DNA of 23,159 nt from DASYHS01 sp035998295 (GCF_035998295.1 NZ_DASYHS010000030.1:1-23159), one strand, 5' to 3'. Shown: positions 15,153 to 22,888, counted from the stretch's first letter. Program-made: numbers and translations. Notes: generated by a model not told the origin, from the sequence alone.

Positions 15153-16460
15153 TTGACACTGTCACCGAAGCTGCTGGCGCGGGCTCCGTTCCTGCGCAAC
15201 GTCGCCGTGCTCGCCAGCGGCACGGCGGTCGCGCAGGTCCTGACCATCCTGGCCTATCCCATCCTGATGCGCCTGTTCTCGCCGGCCCAGTTCGGGCTGT
15301 TCGCCCTGTTCGGCGCCATCGTCATGACCGTGACCGTCGTCGCGGGCCTGCGCTACGAACTGGCGATCGTCATCGCCCGGACCGAGACGGAAGCGGCCAA
15401 CCTGCTGGCCCTGGCCATGACGATGACGCTCGTGATGGCGGCCGCGTCGGGCCTCGCCTTCGCGCTCGGCGGCGACGCGCTGATGGCGGCGTTCGGAACC
15501 GAGCGGCTCGGCTGGCTGCTGGCCCTGCTGCCGGTCTCCATCTTCGCCTTCGGCAGCTACAGCGTCCTGTCGTTCTGGGCGACCCGCCAGCAGTATTACA
15601 GCCGCCTGTCGGTCTCCAACGTGTGCCGCTCGGTCGGCGTCGCCGCCGCCCAGATCGGCCTCGGACTGGCGCGCACCGGGGCGGCGGGCCTCATCGTCGG
15701 GCAGATCCTGGGCCAGCTGTTCGCGGTCGGGACGCTGCTGGGCCAGATCCTGAAGCGCGACTGGCGGCGCATCCGCCCGCAGCTCTCCTGGCGGGAGATG
15801 CGCCGCGCGGCCTGGGTCCACCGCGAGTTCCCGATCTACAACGCCCCGGCCGGGCTGTTGAACTCGACCACGATCACGGTTCCCTCGATCCTGCTGGCGA
15901 CCCTGTTCGGCGCCGGGGTCGCCGGGCTCTACTGGTTCGCCTACCGCCTGCTCGAGATGCCGATGACCCTGCTCGGGGACGCGACGCGGCGGGTCTTCTA
16001 TCAGCGCGCGACCGAGCTGAGCCACAGCAACCGCGAGCTGGGCGACCTGTTCGTGCGCACCAGCGGGGCCCTCGGCCTGCTGGCGGCGGTGCCGAGCGCC
16101 GTCCTCCTCGTCGCCGGTCCCTGGCTGTTCGAAATCGTCTTCGGCGCGGCCTGGCGCGAGGCGGGGGCCTACATGCAATGGCTGGTGGTCTGGTGGTTCC
16201 TGCGCTTCGCCAGCCTGCCGGCGACGATGCTGGTCCCGCTGCTGGGACTGCAGCGCGTCTTCCTGGTCCTGGAGGTCGTGACCCTGGTGCCCCGCCTGCT
16301 GGTGTTCCCGGTCGCCGCCGTCTATGCCGACGCCTATGCGGCGATCGCCGCCTATTCCCTGGTCGGCGTCGCCTTCCACGCGGTCGCGATGCTGGTGGTG
16401 TGGCGCAGCGTGCGTCTGAACGACGCGCGCCTGCGCGGCGCCCAGCCGGCGCCTGCCTGA
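15153..16460 (+). CDS. Wzx-like oligosaccharide flippase (MOP superfamily), TTG start
   Basis: This membrane flippase is expected to move the undecaprenyl-diphosphate repeat unit from the cytoplasmic to the periplasmic face. The 435-residue protein has around 12 hydrophobic segments. It has the typical N-terminus of the polysaccharide biosynthesis (Polysacc_synt) family, FLRNVAVLASGTAVAQVLTI then PILMRLFSPAQFGLFALFGA. TTG 15153 is the preferred start because GGAGG lies 8 bp upstream and there is no ATG in the relevant stretch; the ATG at 15093 would place that Shine-Dalgarno inside the gene and add a polar, non-homologous tail. It heads the plus-strand group flippase-GT4-GT4-GT14. No Wzy polymerase is adjacent; the call rests on fold and context. 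Confidence 0.9.
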   Translation: MTLSPKLLARAPFLRNVAVLASGTAVAQVLTILAYPILMRLFSPAQFGLFALFGAIVMTVTVVAGLRYELAIVIARTETEAANLLALAMTMTLVMAAASGLAFALGGDALMAAFGTERLGWLLALLPVSIFAFGSYSVLSFWATRQQYYSRLSVSNVCRSVGVAAAQIGLGLARTGAAGLIVGQILGQLFAVGTLLGQILKRDWRRIRPQLSWREMRRAAWVHREFPIYNAPAGLLNSTTITVPSILLATLFGAGVAGLYWFAYRLLEMPMTLLGDATRRVFYQRATELSHSNRELGDLFVRTSGALGLLAAVPSAVLLVAGPWLFEIVFGAAWREAGAYMQWLVVWWFLRFASLPATMLVPLLGLQRVFLVLEVVTLVPRLLVFPVAAVYADAYAAIAAYSLVGVAFHAVAMLVVWRSVRLNDARLRGAQPAPA

Positions 16461-16581
16461 TCGTTCCTGTCGGCGGCATCCCGAAGACCGGCCGCCGCTC
16501 TTTGTGATTACGCCTTTCTCGGTTCCGGAGGGAGCCGGGGTCTCCCGTTGCGCCGGCCCGTCGAGTGAACAACTCCTTGTC

Positions 16582-16592
16582 TAAAATATTAT
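16582..16592 (+). promoter_or_regulatory. AT-rich -10-like island before the first GT4 gene
   Basis: An A/T run with two overlapping -10-like hexamers (TAAAAT at 16582-16587, TATTAT at 16587-16592) stands out from GC-rich surroundings. It lies in the 191-bp gap after the flippase gene and 60-70 bp before the chosen GT4 start. No matching -35 is evident at the usual spacing, so an internal promoter is only suggested. Confidence 0.3.
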
Positions 16593-16651
16593 GTGAATGG
16601 TGGTCGGAGCCGTATCCCGGCCGGAAGATCCTGCGAGGCCCCCCGAGCGTC

Positions 16652-17797
16652 ATGCCGTCAGCATCCATCCAGAACCGGACCGACCGGCGGATCGCGCTGT
16701 TCCTGCAGGACCTCCATGGCGGAGGGGCGGAACGGGTCATGCTGCTGCTGGCGGGCGGCATCGCGCGGCGCGGCTATCCGGTCGACCTCGTCCTGGTGCG
16801 CCGCGAAGGGGCGCATGCCGGCTCGATCCCGTCGGAGATCCGGGTGGTCGAGCTGGGGACGCGGCGCGTGCTCGGCAGCGTGCCGGCGCTGGTGCGCTAC
16901 CTGCGCCGCGAGCGGCCGTCGGCGCTGCTGACGGCGCTGGTCCACGTCAATGTCGGCGGGCTGCTCGCGGCCGCCGCGACCCGCGGCATCCGGGTCGTCG
17001 TGACCGAGCACAACCAGATCTCCCGCAACTTCGCTTCGCTCACCTCGCGCCGGCTGCGCAGCGCCTACCGCCTCGTGCCGATGATGTACCGGCGCGCCTG
17101 GGGCATCGTCGCGGTGTCCGGCGGCGTCGCCGACGACCTGGCGGCCTTCAGCGGCATCGGGCGCGACCGCATCTACGTCATCAACAACCCGATCGTGACG
17201 CCCGACATCGAGGCGCGCGCGGCCGAGCCGCTCGACCACCCCTGGATCGGTCCGCAGGCGCCGCCGCTGTTCCTCGGCGTCGGGCGCCTGACCCCGCAGA
17301 AGGACTTCCCGGCCCTGGTCGCCGCCTTCGCGCTCGTGCGCGCCGGCCGCCGCTGCCGCCTCGCGATCCTCGGCGACGGGCCGGAGCGGGTCGCGATCGA
17401 GGCCGAGGCCGACCGCCGGGGCGTGCGGGACGACGTGCTCCTGCCGGGCTTCGTCGACAACCCCTATGCCTGGATGGCGCGCGCGTCGGTCTTCGTGCTC
17501 TCCTCGCGCTTCGAGGGACTGCCGACCGTGCTGGTCGAGGCGCTGGCCTGCGGCACGACGGTCGTCGCCACCGACTGCCCGAGCGGCCCGCGCGAGATCC
17601 TGGAGAACGGGCGCTACGGCGCCCTGGTCCCCGCCGGCGACCCGGAGGCGCTGGCCGCCGCGATGCGCGACGCCCTCGACCGACCGCGGCCGCGCGAACT
17701 CCTGGTCCGGCGCGCCGCGGACTACGGGCTGGACGCGGCGGTCGACCGCTACCTGCAGCTACTGGACGAAACGATGATTTGCGTGGGGGCGTCATGA
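16652..17797 (+). CDS. GT4 family glycosyltransferase (first of pair)
   Basis: This 381-residue GT-B fold retaining glycosyltransferase probably adds one sugar of the exopolysaccharide repeat unit to the lipid-linked intermediate in the cytoplasm. Landmarks are LFLQDLHGGGAERVMLLLA at the N-terminus (acceptor-side loop), VVTEHNQISRNF, FLGVGRLTPQKDF at the start of the nucleotide-sugar domain, and the E-x7-E motif in SSRFEGLPTVLVEALACGT. Donor and linkage cannot be read from sequence. I prefer ATG 16652; the GTG at 16565 is in frame but would translate the AT-rich island. It ends in a 4-bp ATGA overlap with the next glycosyltransferase gene, indicating coupled translation. Confidence 0.92.
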   Translation: MPSASIQNRTDRRIALFLQDLHGGGAERVMLLLAGGIARRGYPVDLVLVRREGAHAGSIPSEIRVVELGTRRVLGSVPALVRYLRRERPSALLTALVHVNVGGLLAAAATRGIRVVVTEHNQISRNFASLTSRRLRSAYRLVPMMYRRAWGIVAVSGGVADDLAAFSGIGRDRIYVINNPIVTPDIEARAAEPLDHPWIGPQAPPLFLGVGRLTPQKDFPALVAAFALVRAGRRCRLAILGDGPERVAIEAEADRRGVRDDVLLPGFVDNPYAWMARASVFVLSSRFEGLPTVLVEALACGTTVVATDCPSGPREILENGRYGALVPAGDPEALAAAMRDALDRPRPRELLVRRAADYGLDAAVDRYLQLLDETMICVGAS

Positions 17798-18969
17798 CCG
17801 GCGGCTCCGGCAGCGTGGGAACGGGGGATGGCTTGCGGATCGTTTGCCTGATCACTCACATGGACCGCGGCGGCGCGCAGGAGGCGATCCTGCGCCTGTC
17901 GCGCCAGCTCCGCGCACGCGGGCACGACAGCGAGGTGTGGTTCCTCTACGGCAAGACCATGGCCTATCGCGACCAGCCGCACACGCGCCTGCTGCTGCCC
18001 GACGCCGAGGCGGGGGCCTTCGGCTACCTGCGCGTCGCGTCGCGGCTGGTCCGCATGCTCGCCCGGCACCGGCCGGACGCGGTGGTCTCCTTCCTGCCGC
18101 TCGCCAACGTCCTCGGACAGGCGGCGGCGATGGCGGCCGGGGTGCGTGCGCGCGTCGCCTCGCAGCGCAACCCGTGCTGGACCTACGGCGCCGCGATGCG
18201 CTGGGCCGACCTCGCCGCCGGCTCGATCGGCCTCTACTCGCGCAACGTCGCCAATTCGCGCTCCGTCGCCGACAGCGCCGCGCGCTACCCGGCCGGCTAC
18301 CGGCGCCGGATCGACATCGTCCACAACGGCATCGAATGGGTCCCGTCGCCGCTCGGCCGGCGCGAGGCCCGCGACCGCTTCGGCCTGCCGGCCGGGGTGC
18401 CGCTCCTGCTCGTGCTCGGCCGGCTGTGCCACCAGAAGAACCAGGCGCTGGCGGTCCGCGCGCTGGCCGGCGTGCCCGGGGGCATGCTGGTCCTCGCCGG
18501 CGACGGCGAGGACCGCGCGGCACTGGAGGCCCAGGTCCGCGACCTGGGCGTGGGCGAGCGGGTCCGGTTCCTGGGCTCGGTCCCGCCGGCCGAGGTCCCG
18601 CACCTGCTGGGCGCGGTCGACGTCTTCGTCCAGCCGTCCCGCTACGAGGGGCAGAGCAACGCGCTGCTGGAGGCGATGAATGCCGGCCTGGCGGTGGTCG
18701 CCAGCGACATCCCGTCCCAGGCCGAGACGCTGGGCGACCCGGGCGCGGAGCCGGCCGGGCTGCTGGTGTCGCTCGGGGACGAGGACGGCTGGCGCTCGGC
18801 CCTGGCGTCGCTGGTCGGCTCGCCCGACCTGCGGGGGCGGCTGGGGGAGCGCGCCCGGGAGCGGGCGCGCGTGTTCAGCGTGGAGCGCATGGCCGAGGGT
18901 TTCGAGCGCGTCCTCCTGGAGGTCGCGCCCCGGGAGCGGGCTCCTTCGATGCCGGCGGCGTTGCGATAG
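17794..18969 (+). CDS. GT4 family glycosyltransferase (second of pair)
   Basis: This 391-residue GT-B fold glycosyltransferase is expected to add another sugar to the repeat unit. Motifs are IVCLITHMDRGGAQEAILRL (N-terminal loop), IDIVHNGIEWVP (linker), LLVLGRLCHQKNQALAVRAL and the E-x7-E motif in SRYEGQSNALLEAMNAGLAV. The NGI and E-G-Q-S-N-A-L-L-E combination is common in GalNAc-alpha-GalNAc-PP-Und transferase-like proteins, but a specific donor is not assigned. Its ATG overlaps the stop of the previous gene (ATGA), so stoichiometric expression is likely. The GT14 gene follows after 12 bp. The C-terminal 20 residues are variable and may be disordered. Confidence 0.92.
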   Translation: MTGGSGSVGTGDGLRIVCLITHMDRGGAQEAILRLSRQLRARGHDSEVWFLYGKTMAYRDQPHTRLLLPDAEAGAFGYLRVASRLVRMLARHRPDAVVSFLPLANVLGQAAAMAAGVRARVASQRNPCWTYGAAMRWADLAAGSIGLYSRNVANSRSVADSAARYPAGYRRRIDIVHNGIEWVPSPLGRREARDRFGLPAGVPLLLVLGRLCHQKNQALAVRALAGVPGGMLVLAGDGEDRAALEAQVRDLGVGERVRFLGSVPPAEVPHLLGAVDVFVQPSRYEGQSNALLEAMNAGLAVVASDIPSQAETLGDPGAEPAGLLVSLGDEDGWRSALASLVGSPDLRGRLGERARERARVFSVERMAEGFERVLLEVAPRERAPSMPAALR

Positions 18970-18981
18970 AGGGAACGGAAT

Positions 18982-19863
18982 ATGCGCCTCGCCTATGTCA
19001 TTACCGTGTTCAAGCAGCCCGAGCAGGTGGCGCGCCTCCTGGATGCGATCTGGCATCCGGACGACGCCTTCGCGCTGCATCTCGACGCCAAGGCGTCGCC
19101 GGACCTGCGCATGCGCTTCGAGGCGCTGGCGCAGGGCCGGCCGAACGTGACCTTCGTCGACCCGGTCCGCGTCTGCTGGGGCGGGTTCAGCCTGTGCGAG
19201 GCGGAATGGCGCTGCCTGCACCACCTCGTGACCCGGCATCCCGGCTGGGACTACCTGATGAACATCACCGGGCAGGACTTCCCGCTGCGCCCGCGCCGCG
19301 ACATCATCGCCGACCTCGCGAGCCGGCCCGGCACGAACTACATGCAGGTCCTGGACGTCGCGGCCCTGCCGCGCCATTTCCGCCAGCGCTCGGCCTGGTA
19401 CTGCCTGGAGGCGCGCGACCGGCTCCTGCGCCTGCCGATCCCCTACCTGCCGCCGCGGCGTTTCCGGAACCGCTGGTTCGGCTCGGGCTGGCACGTCCTG
19501 ACGCGGGACTTCTGCGAATGGCTGGTCGCCACGCCACTGATGGACGAGTGCCGGCGCTACTTCCGCCACGTCAAGCACCCCCACGAGGCATGGCTGCAGG
19601 CGATGATGATGGCGAGCCCGTTCCGCGACACGGTCGACCAGGACAACCGCCGGGCCATCGTCTGGACCCACGGCTCGGGCAACCCCAACATCCTGACCAT
19701 CGCCGACCTGCCGGCGCTGGAGCGCTCCGATGCGTTCTTCGCGCGCAAGTTCGACGAATCCGTCGATGCCCAGGTGCTGTCGATCATCGAGGCGCGGCTC
19801 GCGGACCCGGGAATCTCGGCTCCCGGCATTACCGGGGTTGCTCCGAGGGCGGCACGGGCATAA
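18982..19863 (+). CDS. GT14 (core-2/I-branching-like) beta-1,6-N-acetylglucosaminyltransferase family protein
   Basis: This 293-residue protein belongs to the bacterial branch of GT14, whose animal members add branching beta-1,6-GlcNAc; bacterial members act on exopolysaccharide, and some use UDP-xylose or other donors. Recognised features are RLAYVITVFKQPEQVARLL at the N-terminus, FALHLDAKAS, VRVCWGGFSLCEAEWRCLHH, and YLMNITGQDFPLRPR, the family's S/T-G-x-D-[FY]-P-[LI] motif. The GSGWHVLTRDFCEWLV region and the closing HGSGNPNILTIADL also fit. It is cytoplasmic, with no membrane helix. GAGGGAA lies upstream of ATG 18982. It probably makes a side branch of the repeat unit; donor and linkage are inferred only from family name. 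Confidence 0.88.
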   Translation: MRLAYVITVFKQPEQVARLLDAIWHPDDAFALHLDAKASPDLRMRFEALAQGRPNVTFVDPVRVCWGGFSLCEAEWRCLHHLVTRHPGWDYLMNITGQDFPLRPRRDIIADLASRPGTNYMQVLDVAALPRHFRQRSAWYCLEARDRLLRLPIPYLPPRRFRNRWFGSGWHVLTRDFCEWLVATPLMDECRRYFRHVKHPHEAWLQAMMMASPFRDTVDQDNRRAIVWTHGSGNPNILTIADLPALERSDAFFARKFDESVDAQVLSIIEARLADPGISAPGITGVAPRAARA

Positions 19864-19972
19864 AAGATATATGCCGTCAGTCGAGGTTGGCGGCCGCCAG
19901 TCGGCGTGATGGGGCCATGTCCCCGTCCGCGCTGTTCATGGAATGATGTCCAGTGAAAAGAGGAGTATCGTC

Positions 19973-20122
19973 ATGAACGATACCACCGGGAAGACCGTAC
20001 CCGTAGAACGCGAAATCTGGCCTGCAGTGCAGGGGGAGGCGGGAGGACACTCCTATTCTTCCAACCTTGCCGAGACGGAAAGCGTGAAAGAGGAATTGGA
20101 CGGCACCACCCCCGAAGCCTGA
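19973..20122 (+). CDS. Small acidic ORF (49 aa), unknown function
   Basis: A 49-codon frame begins at ATG 19973 with a textbook Shine-Dalgarno (AGGAG at 19961-19965, 7-bp spacer) and ends at TGA 20120-20122. The peptide is acidic (10 Asp/Glu, 3 Lys/Arg), polar and probably disordered. It begins MNDTTGKTVPVEREIWP, has a Gly-Gly-His-Ser-Tyr-Ser-Ser stretch in the middle and ends ELDGTTPEA. It has no signal peptide or membrane segment. I recognise no family. Third codon positions are G/C in 33 of 49 codons, less biased than its neighbours, so it may be recent, weakly expressed or not conserved. It follows the GT14 gene by 109 bp on the same strand, so it could be the last gene of the exopolysaccharide unit or have its own promoter. 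Confidence 0.5.
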   Translation: MNDTTGKTVPVEREIWPAVQGEAGGHSYSSNLAETESVKEELDGTTPEA

Positions 20123-20211
20123 CCCGGCTTCGCAGTCGTATCCCGGGGCCGCCGGCGACCGCCGCGCGGCCCTTGTCATGTCCGGGCTCCGCCGGACGCG
20201 GGGGCGGCGTC

Positions 20212-20550
20212 TCACGCCGACCGTGCGGATGCCAGCCTCTGCTCGTGGCGCTTGCCCCATTCCGCGAGCACGGTGACGGCCGAGTTCAGGCTCAGCCCCA
20301 TCTCGGTTGCCGAATACTCCACCTTCGGCACGGGCCCGGGAAAGACGTCCCGGCGGACCAGGCCGTCCGCCTCCATTTCGCGGAGCTGCTGGGCCAGCAC
20401 CTTCTCGCTGATGCCCGCAAGCAGCCGCTTCAGCTCACCGAACCGGCGCGGCTTCAGGTGAATCTCCCACAGGATCGATGTCTTCCATTTACCGCCGATC
20501 GCATTGAGGGCGGAGGAAAATCCACAATCGTCGAGCTGCAGGCGCTTCAT
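20212..20550 (-). CDS. HxlR family transcriptional regulator (first)
   Basis: This 112-residue DNA-binding protein of the HxlR winged-helix family has GGKWKTSILWEIHLKPRRFG (helices 1-2) and LLAGISEKVLAQQLREMEADG (recognition helix region), then the wing LVRRDVFPGPVPKVEYSATEMG. HxlR members commonly respond to electrophiles such as aldehydes and quinones through a cysteine; here Cys9 is the only cysteine and lies near the N-terminus, where such sensors often have it. It is divergent from the truncated dehydrogenase and GFA genes, and the 132-bp region between holds a TTACC-TGAC-GGTAA palindrome directly before its start, consistent with autoregulation. Confidence 0.9.
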   Translation of the reverse strand: MKRLQLDDCGFSSALNAIGGKWKTSILWEIHLKPRRFGELKRLLAGISEKVLAQQLREMEADGLVRRDVFPGPVPKVEYSATEMGLSLNSAVTVLAEWGKRHEQRLASARSA

Positions 20551-20562
20551 GGTTACGTGCCC

Positions 20563-20576
20563 TTACCTGACGGTAA
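20563..20576. promoter_or_regulatory. Candidate HxlR operator palindrome
   Basis: TTACC-TGAC-GGTAA is a perfect inverted repeat with 5-bp arms, 13 bp upstream of the HxlR ATG and between divergent genes. A second GTAA-N4-TTAC overlaps it (20573-20584). The heptamer CGGTAAC at 20571-20577 recurs before the second HxlR gene at 22513-22519. Direct binding is an inference. Confidence 0.45.
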
Positions 20577-20682
20577 CTACTTACTTCAAGGTGCGTACTT
20601 TACCGTTTTGAACGGCCCTCTTACAACCCGCGACATGAATTGGGCGAGGCAAGTCTCGCCGGAACTTGGGGGTTGTTCTCGC

Positions 20683-21267
20683 ATGTCCGTAATCTGTGTT
20701 CTGGGACTCGGGCGGATGGGGTCCGCGCTCGCCCGTGCGTTCCTCGGGAAGGGATACGTCACGTATGTCTGGAACCGCACGCCCGCAAGATGCGCTCCGC
20801 TCGCATCCCTCGGCGCGCGCGTCGCGCCGTCGCCGGAACAGGCGGTCGCCGCCTGCGACGTCGTCGTCGTCAACGTGATCGACTACGAGGCCGCCGACGG
20901 GCTCCTGCGCTCGCCGTCCGTTGCCGCCGCCCTGGAAGGCAAGCTCCTCGTCCAGCTGACCTCGGGGTCTCCGGACCAGGCGCGCGAGGCCGCGGCCTGG
21001 GCGGCGGAGCGGGGGGCGGCGTATCTGGACGGCGCGATCATGGCGACGCCGAACATCATCGGCGATCCGGCGGCGACGATCCTCTATTCCGGCCGGCGCC
21101 AGGCGTTCGAGGCAAACGAGCCGGTGTTCCGGGCGCTCGGTGGCAATCCCGTGCATGTCGGGGAGGACCCCGGCCATGCCTCCGCCCTCGACGGCGTGTT
21201 CAAGGCCGCGGTCGCGCGCGGGCACCTGCGGGACGACTTCGCCGCCCTAGCACAGGTCGTGCGGTGA
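20683..21267 (+). pseudogene. NAD(P)-dependent dehydrogenase of the imine-reductase/beta-hydroxyacid class with internal deletion
   Basis: The 194-residue product has an intact NADP-binding Rossmann domain: ICVLGLGRMGSALARAFL at the start (GxGxxG), VWNRTPAR for NADP selection, and VQLTSGSPDQAREAAAWAAE. It then reaches GEDPGHASALD, where intact members (about 290 residues) enter the helical dimerisation domain. Instead it jumps at about residue 170 (nt ~21190) to GVFKAAVARGHLRDDFAALAQV, the last helix of the family. Roughly 90 to 100 residues are missing without loss of frame. The active site is made across the dimer by the missing helices, so catalysis is unlikely. ATG 20683 is preferred over 20635 because the nucleotide fold starts there. 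Its stop overlaps the GFA start by one base, so the operon remained intact after the deletion. Confidence 0.75.
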
Positions 21268-21668
21268 TGCCCGGCTCCAGGACCGCGAGCTGCGCGTGCG
21301 GGGCCCTGAGGATCACGCTCGCCGGCGAGCCGTCGCGCGTATACGCCTGCAGCTGCCTGGAATGCCAGCGCGCGACGGGGTCGGCCTTCTCCTACCGGGC
21401 GGTGTTCGCGAAGGAGGCGGTCGCGGTGGTCGAGGGCGAGCGCAGCACCTGGCGCCGGGGCAGCGAGGCCGGCCGCTGGGTCGAGCAGACCTTCTGCCCC
21501 GCCTGCGGAACCCTCGTCTTCATGGAAGGGGAGGGGCTGCCGGGCTCGGTGTCCGTCTCGGTCGGCTGCTTTGCCGATCCCGGCTTCGCGCCGCCCTCCA
21601 CCCTGCATCGGGCATCCAGGCGGCACGGATGGTACGCGTTGCTCCCGGGGATCGGGTCGACGGGCTAG
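21267..21668 (+). CDS. GFA family (glutathione-dependent formaldehyde-activating enzyme-like) zinc protein
   Basis: This 133-residue protein of the GFA/CENP-V fold has zinc ligands in CACG (residues 9-12), CSCLEC (29-34) and CPACG (near 76-80), the standard three clusters. One zinc is structural and the other is thought to bind glutathione adducts; only some family members are true S-hydroxymethylglutathione synthases. The rest (SFAKEAV-like YRAVFAKEAVAVVEG, TLVFM, SVSVGCFADPGF) follows the family core. ATG 21267 shares its first base with the TGA of the preceding dehydrogenase gene, so translation is coupled. Its neighbours are HxlR regulators and a glutathione S-transferase, which suggests aldehyde or thiol-related detoxification. 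Confidence 0.9.
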   Translation: MPGSRTASCACGALRITLAGEPSRVYACSCLECQRATGSAFSYRAVFAKEAVAVVEGERSTWRRGSEAGRWVEQTFCPACGTLVFMEGEGLPGSVSVSVGCFADPGFAPPSTLHRASRRHGWYALLPGIGSTG

Positions 21669-21706
21669 GCCGGATCGCGATCGCGGTCCGGCCTGGCCCG
21701 TTCACG

Positions 21707-22423
21707 TCATGCGGCGTCGCGGGCCTCCAGGCGGGGGCCGAGTTCTTCCAGCGCGACGTGGCCCTCGAACCGGCCGACGCTCGTGGCGGGCCGGTCGTCC
21801 TCGACGGCATGGGCGAAGACGACGGCGCCGTCGCCCTCCAGTTTCCGCAGATGCCGGTGGAGGTGCGGATACTCCCGTTCCAGGTCGAAAAGCCCCAGGT
21901 CCTCACCCCACCGCGCCACCCCGGCGAGATAGGCGTCGGCGACCGTCCGCCCGTTTCCGGCCAGCCAGTCCCGGCCGGCCAGGGTGGCGTCGAGTTGGGA
22001 GTAGTGCTGCGCGACGCTCTCGCGGGCCGTCCTTCGCAGGAACTCCCTCTCGGGCGCGCCTTCGTCGAGCTTGTAGGCCGCCCAGGCCGGCAGGAAGGCC
22101 GCGAAGAGGCCCGAGTTGAGGAACCCCAGGGCACGGTTGACGCGGTCGAACTCCCGCGTTCCCTGGGCGAATGTCAGCTTCCGGCCCAGGTCCCTGGCGG
22201 CCACGTGGTTGAGGATCGCGACGCTCTCGGTCAGGACCTCGCCGTCCTCCAGAAGAAGCGTGGGCGTCTTCATCCGCGGATTGACGCGAGCGAAGATGTC
22301 GGCTTGCTGGGTCGACAGCATGTCGATGCGGCACAGCCTGTAGGGCTGCCCCAGCCATTCGAGCGCCACGATCGATCCGAACGAGCAACCATGGGGGACG
22401 CCGTAGAAGAGTATCGGCTCCAT
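21707..22423 (-). CDS. Glutathione S-transferase family protein
   Basis: This 238-residue cytoplasmic enzyme is expected to conjugate glutathione to electrophiles. The N-terminal thioredoxin-like domain runs MEPILFYGVPHGCSFGSIVALEWL, then MKTPTLLLEDGEVLTESVAIL, where the cis-Pro (TPTL) and the Glu-Ser (TESVAI) bind the glutathione gamma-glutamyl group. The helical C-terminal domain starts near residue 92 and contains DWLAGNGRTVADAYLAGVARW, which includes the conserved N-capping box Asp. The candidate catalytic residue is Ser14 or Cys13. Subclass is uncertain. It is divergent from the second HxlR gene across a 119-bp AT-rich promoter region, so HxlR control is likely. Confidence 0.9.
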   Translation of the reverse strand: MEPILFYGVPHGCSFGSIVALEWLGQPYRLCRIDMLSTQQADIFARVNPRMKTPTLLLEDGEVLTESVAILNHVAARDLGRKLTFAQGTREFDRVNRALGFLNSGLFAAFLPAWAAYKLDEGAPEREFLRRTARESVAQHYSQLDATLAGRDWLAGNGRTVADAYLAGVARWGEDLGLFDLEREYPHLHRHLRKLEGDGAVVFAHAVEDDRPATSVGRFEGHVALEELGPRLEARDAA

Positions 22424-22455
22424 GTCTGATTTACCTTTTTATCTTCGATGTCTGA

Positions 22456-22472
22456 CGGCATTGACAATGTCG
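22456..22472. promoter_or_regulatory. Palindrome and -35-like hexamer between the GST and second HxlR genes
   Basis: CATTG-A-CAATG (22459-22469) lies within a 17-bp imperfect palindrome starting CGG and ending TCG. It contains TTGACA (22461-22466), a perfect -35 hexamer facing the HxlR gene, but only a weak -10 lies 17 bp beyond it. It lies in the AT-rich divergent region and could be a regulator binding site covering a promoter. Confidence 0.45.
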
Positions 22473-22542
22473 GTTCCAATCGTGATTGTGAAGAAGGCAC
22501 TATTTTGTTGTTCGGTAACATATTTTATACTTGGGTGGCGTG

Positions 22543-22878
22543 ATGAAGGAGAGCGTATCCGGATGTCCGGTGGAGGATGCGATGCGCGTGCTCGGTGGCC
22601 GTTGGCGGATCGTCCTGGTCTATTACCTGCTGGAGGGCACGAAGCGGTTCAGCGACCTTCGCCGAGCCGTCCCACGGATTTCCCAGCGCATGCTGACGCT
22701 CGACCTGCGGGCGCTGGAGGAGGCGGGGCTCGTGTCCCGGACCGTCCATCCCGGCATTCCGGCGCGGGTGGACTACGCGCTCACCGAGGAGGGGCGCCGC
22801 CTGCGCGCCGTGGTCGACGTCCTCGCCGAGGCTGGCGAAAGGCTGGGGAAGCCGCAGGGTGCTGCCGCCGGCCCTTGA
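22543..22878 (+). CDS. HxlR family transcriptional regulator (second)
   Basis: This 111-residue winged-helix regulator has CPVEDAMRVLGGRWRIVLVYYL at the N-terminus, where Cys8 precedes the DNA-binding domain as in redox- or electrophile-sensing HxlR members. ISQRMLTLDLRALEEAGLV follows as recognition region and VDYALTEEGRRL as the wing end. ATG 22543 is preferred; GTG 22540 and TTG 22531 are in frame immediately upstream. It is divergent from a glutathione S-transferase gene, a common HxlR arrangement, and is convergent with the Kef-like gene (stops 10 bp apart). It is not a close copy of the first HxlR protein. Confidence 0.9.
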   Translation: MKESVSGCPVEDAMRVLGGRWRIVLVYYLLEGTKRFSDLRRAVPRISQRMLTLDLRALEEAGLVSRTVHPGIPARVDYALTEEGRRLRAVVDVLAEAGERLGKPQGAAAGP

Positions 22879-22888
22879 GCGCGGCCGG

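Noticed and set aside
12232..15165. Long Arg/Gly/Pro-rich frame overlapping the BY-kinase on the same strand, and an antisense frame at 12300-14822
   Set aside because: Both are shadows: the kinase frame alone carries Wzz, Walker and Tyr-cluster motifs.
16597..17793. Upstream extension of the second GT4 frame through the first GT4 gene
   Set aside because: The extension is Arg/Pro-rich shadow sequence; the real gene starts at the ATGA overlap at 17794.
19888..19899. TGGCGGCCGCCA palindrome after the GT14 gene as an operator or terminator
   Set aside because: A 12-bp self-complementary GC run with no loop and no second copy; likely chance.
19973..20122. Small ORF as a lasso-peptide or other RiPP precursor
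   Set aside because: No Asp/Glu at the ring position 7-9 after the Gly, and no processing protease, cyclase or transporter nearby.
20180..20197. GTCCGG-N6-CCGGAC hairpin as terminator between the small ORF and the first HxlR gene
   Set aside because: A 6-bp stem without a T-run is common by chance in DNA this GC-rich.
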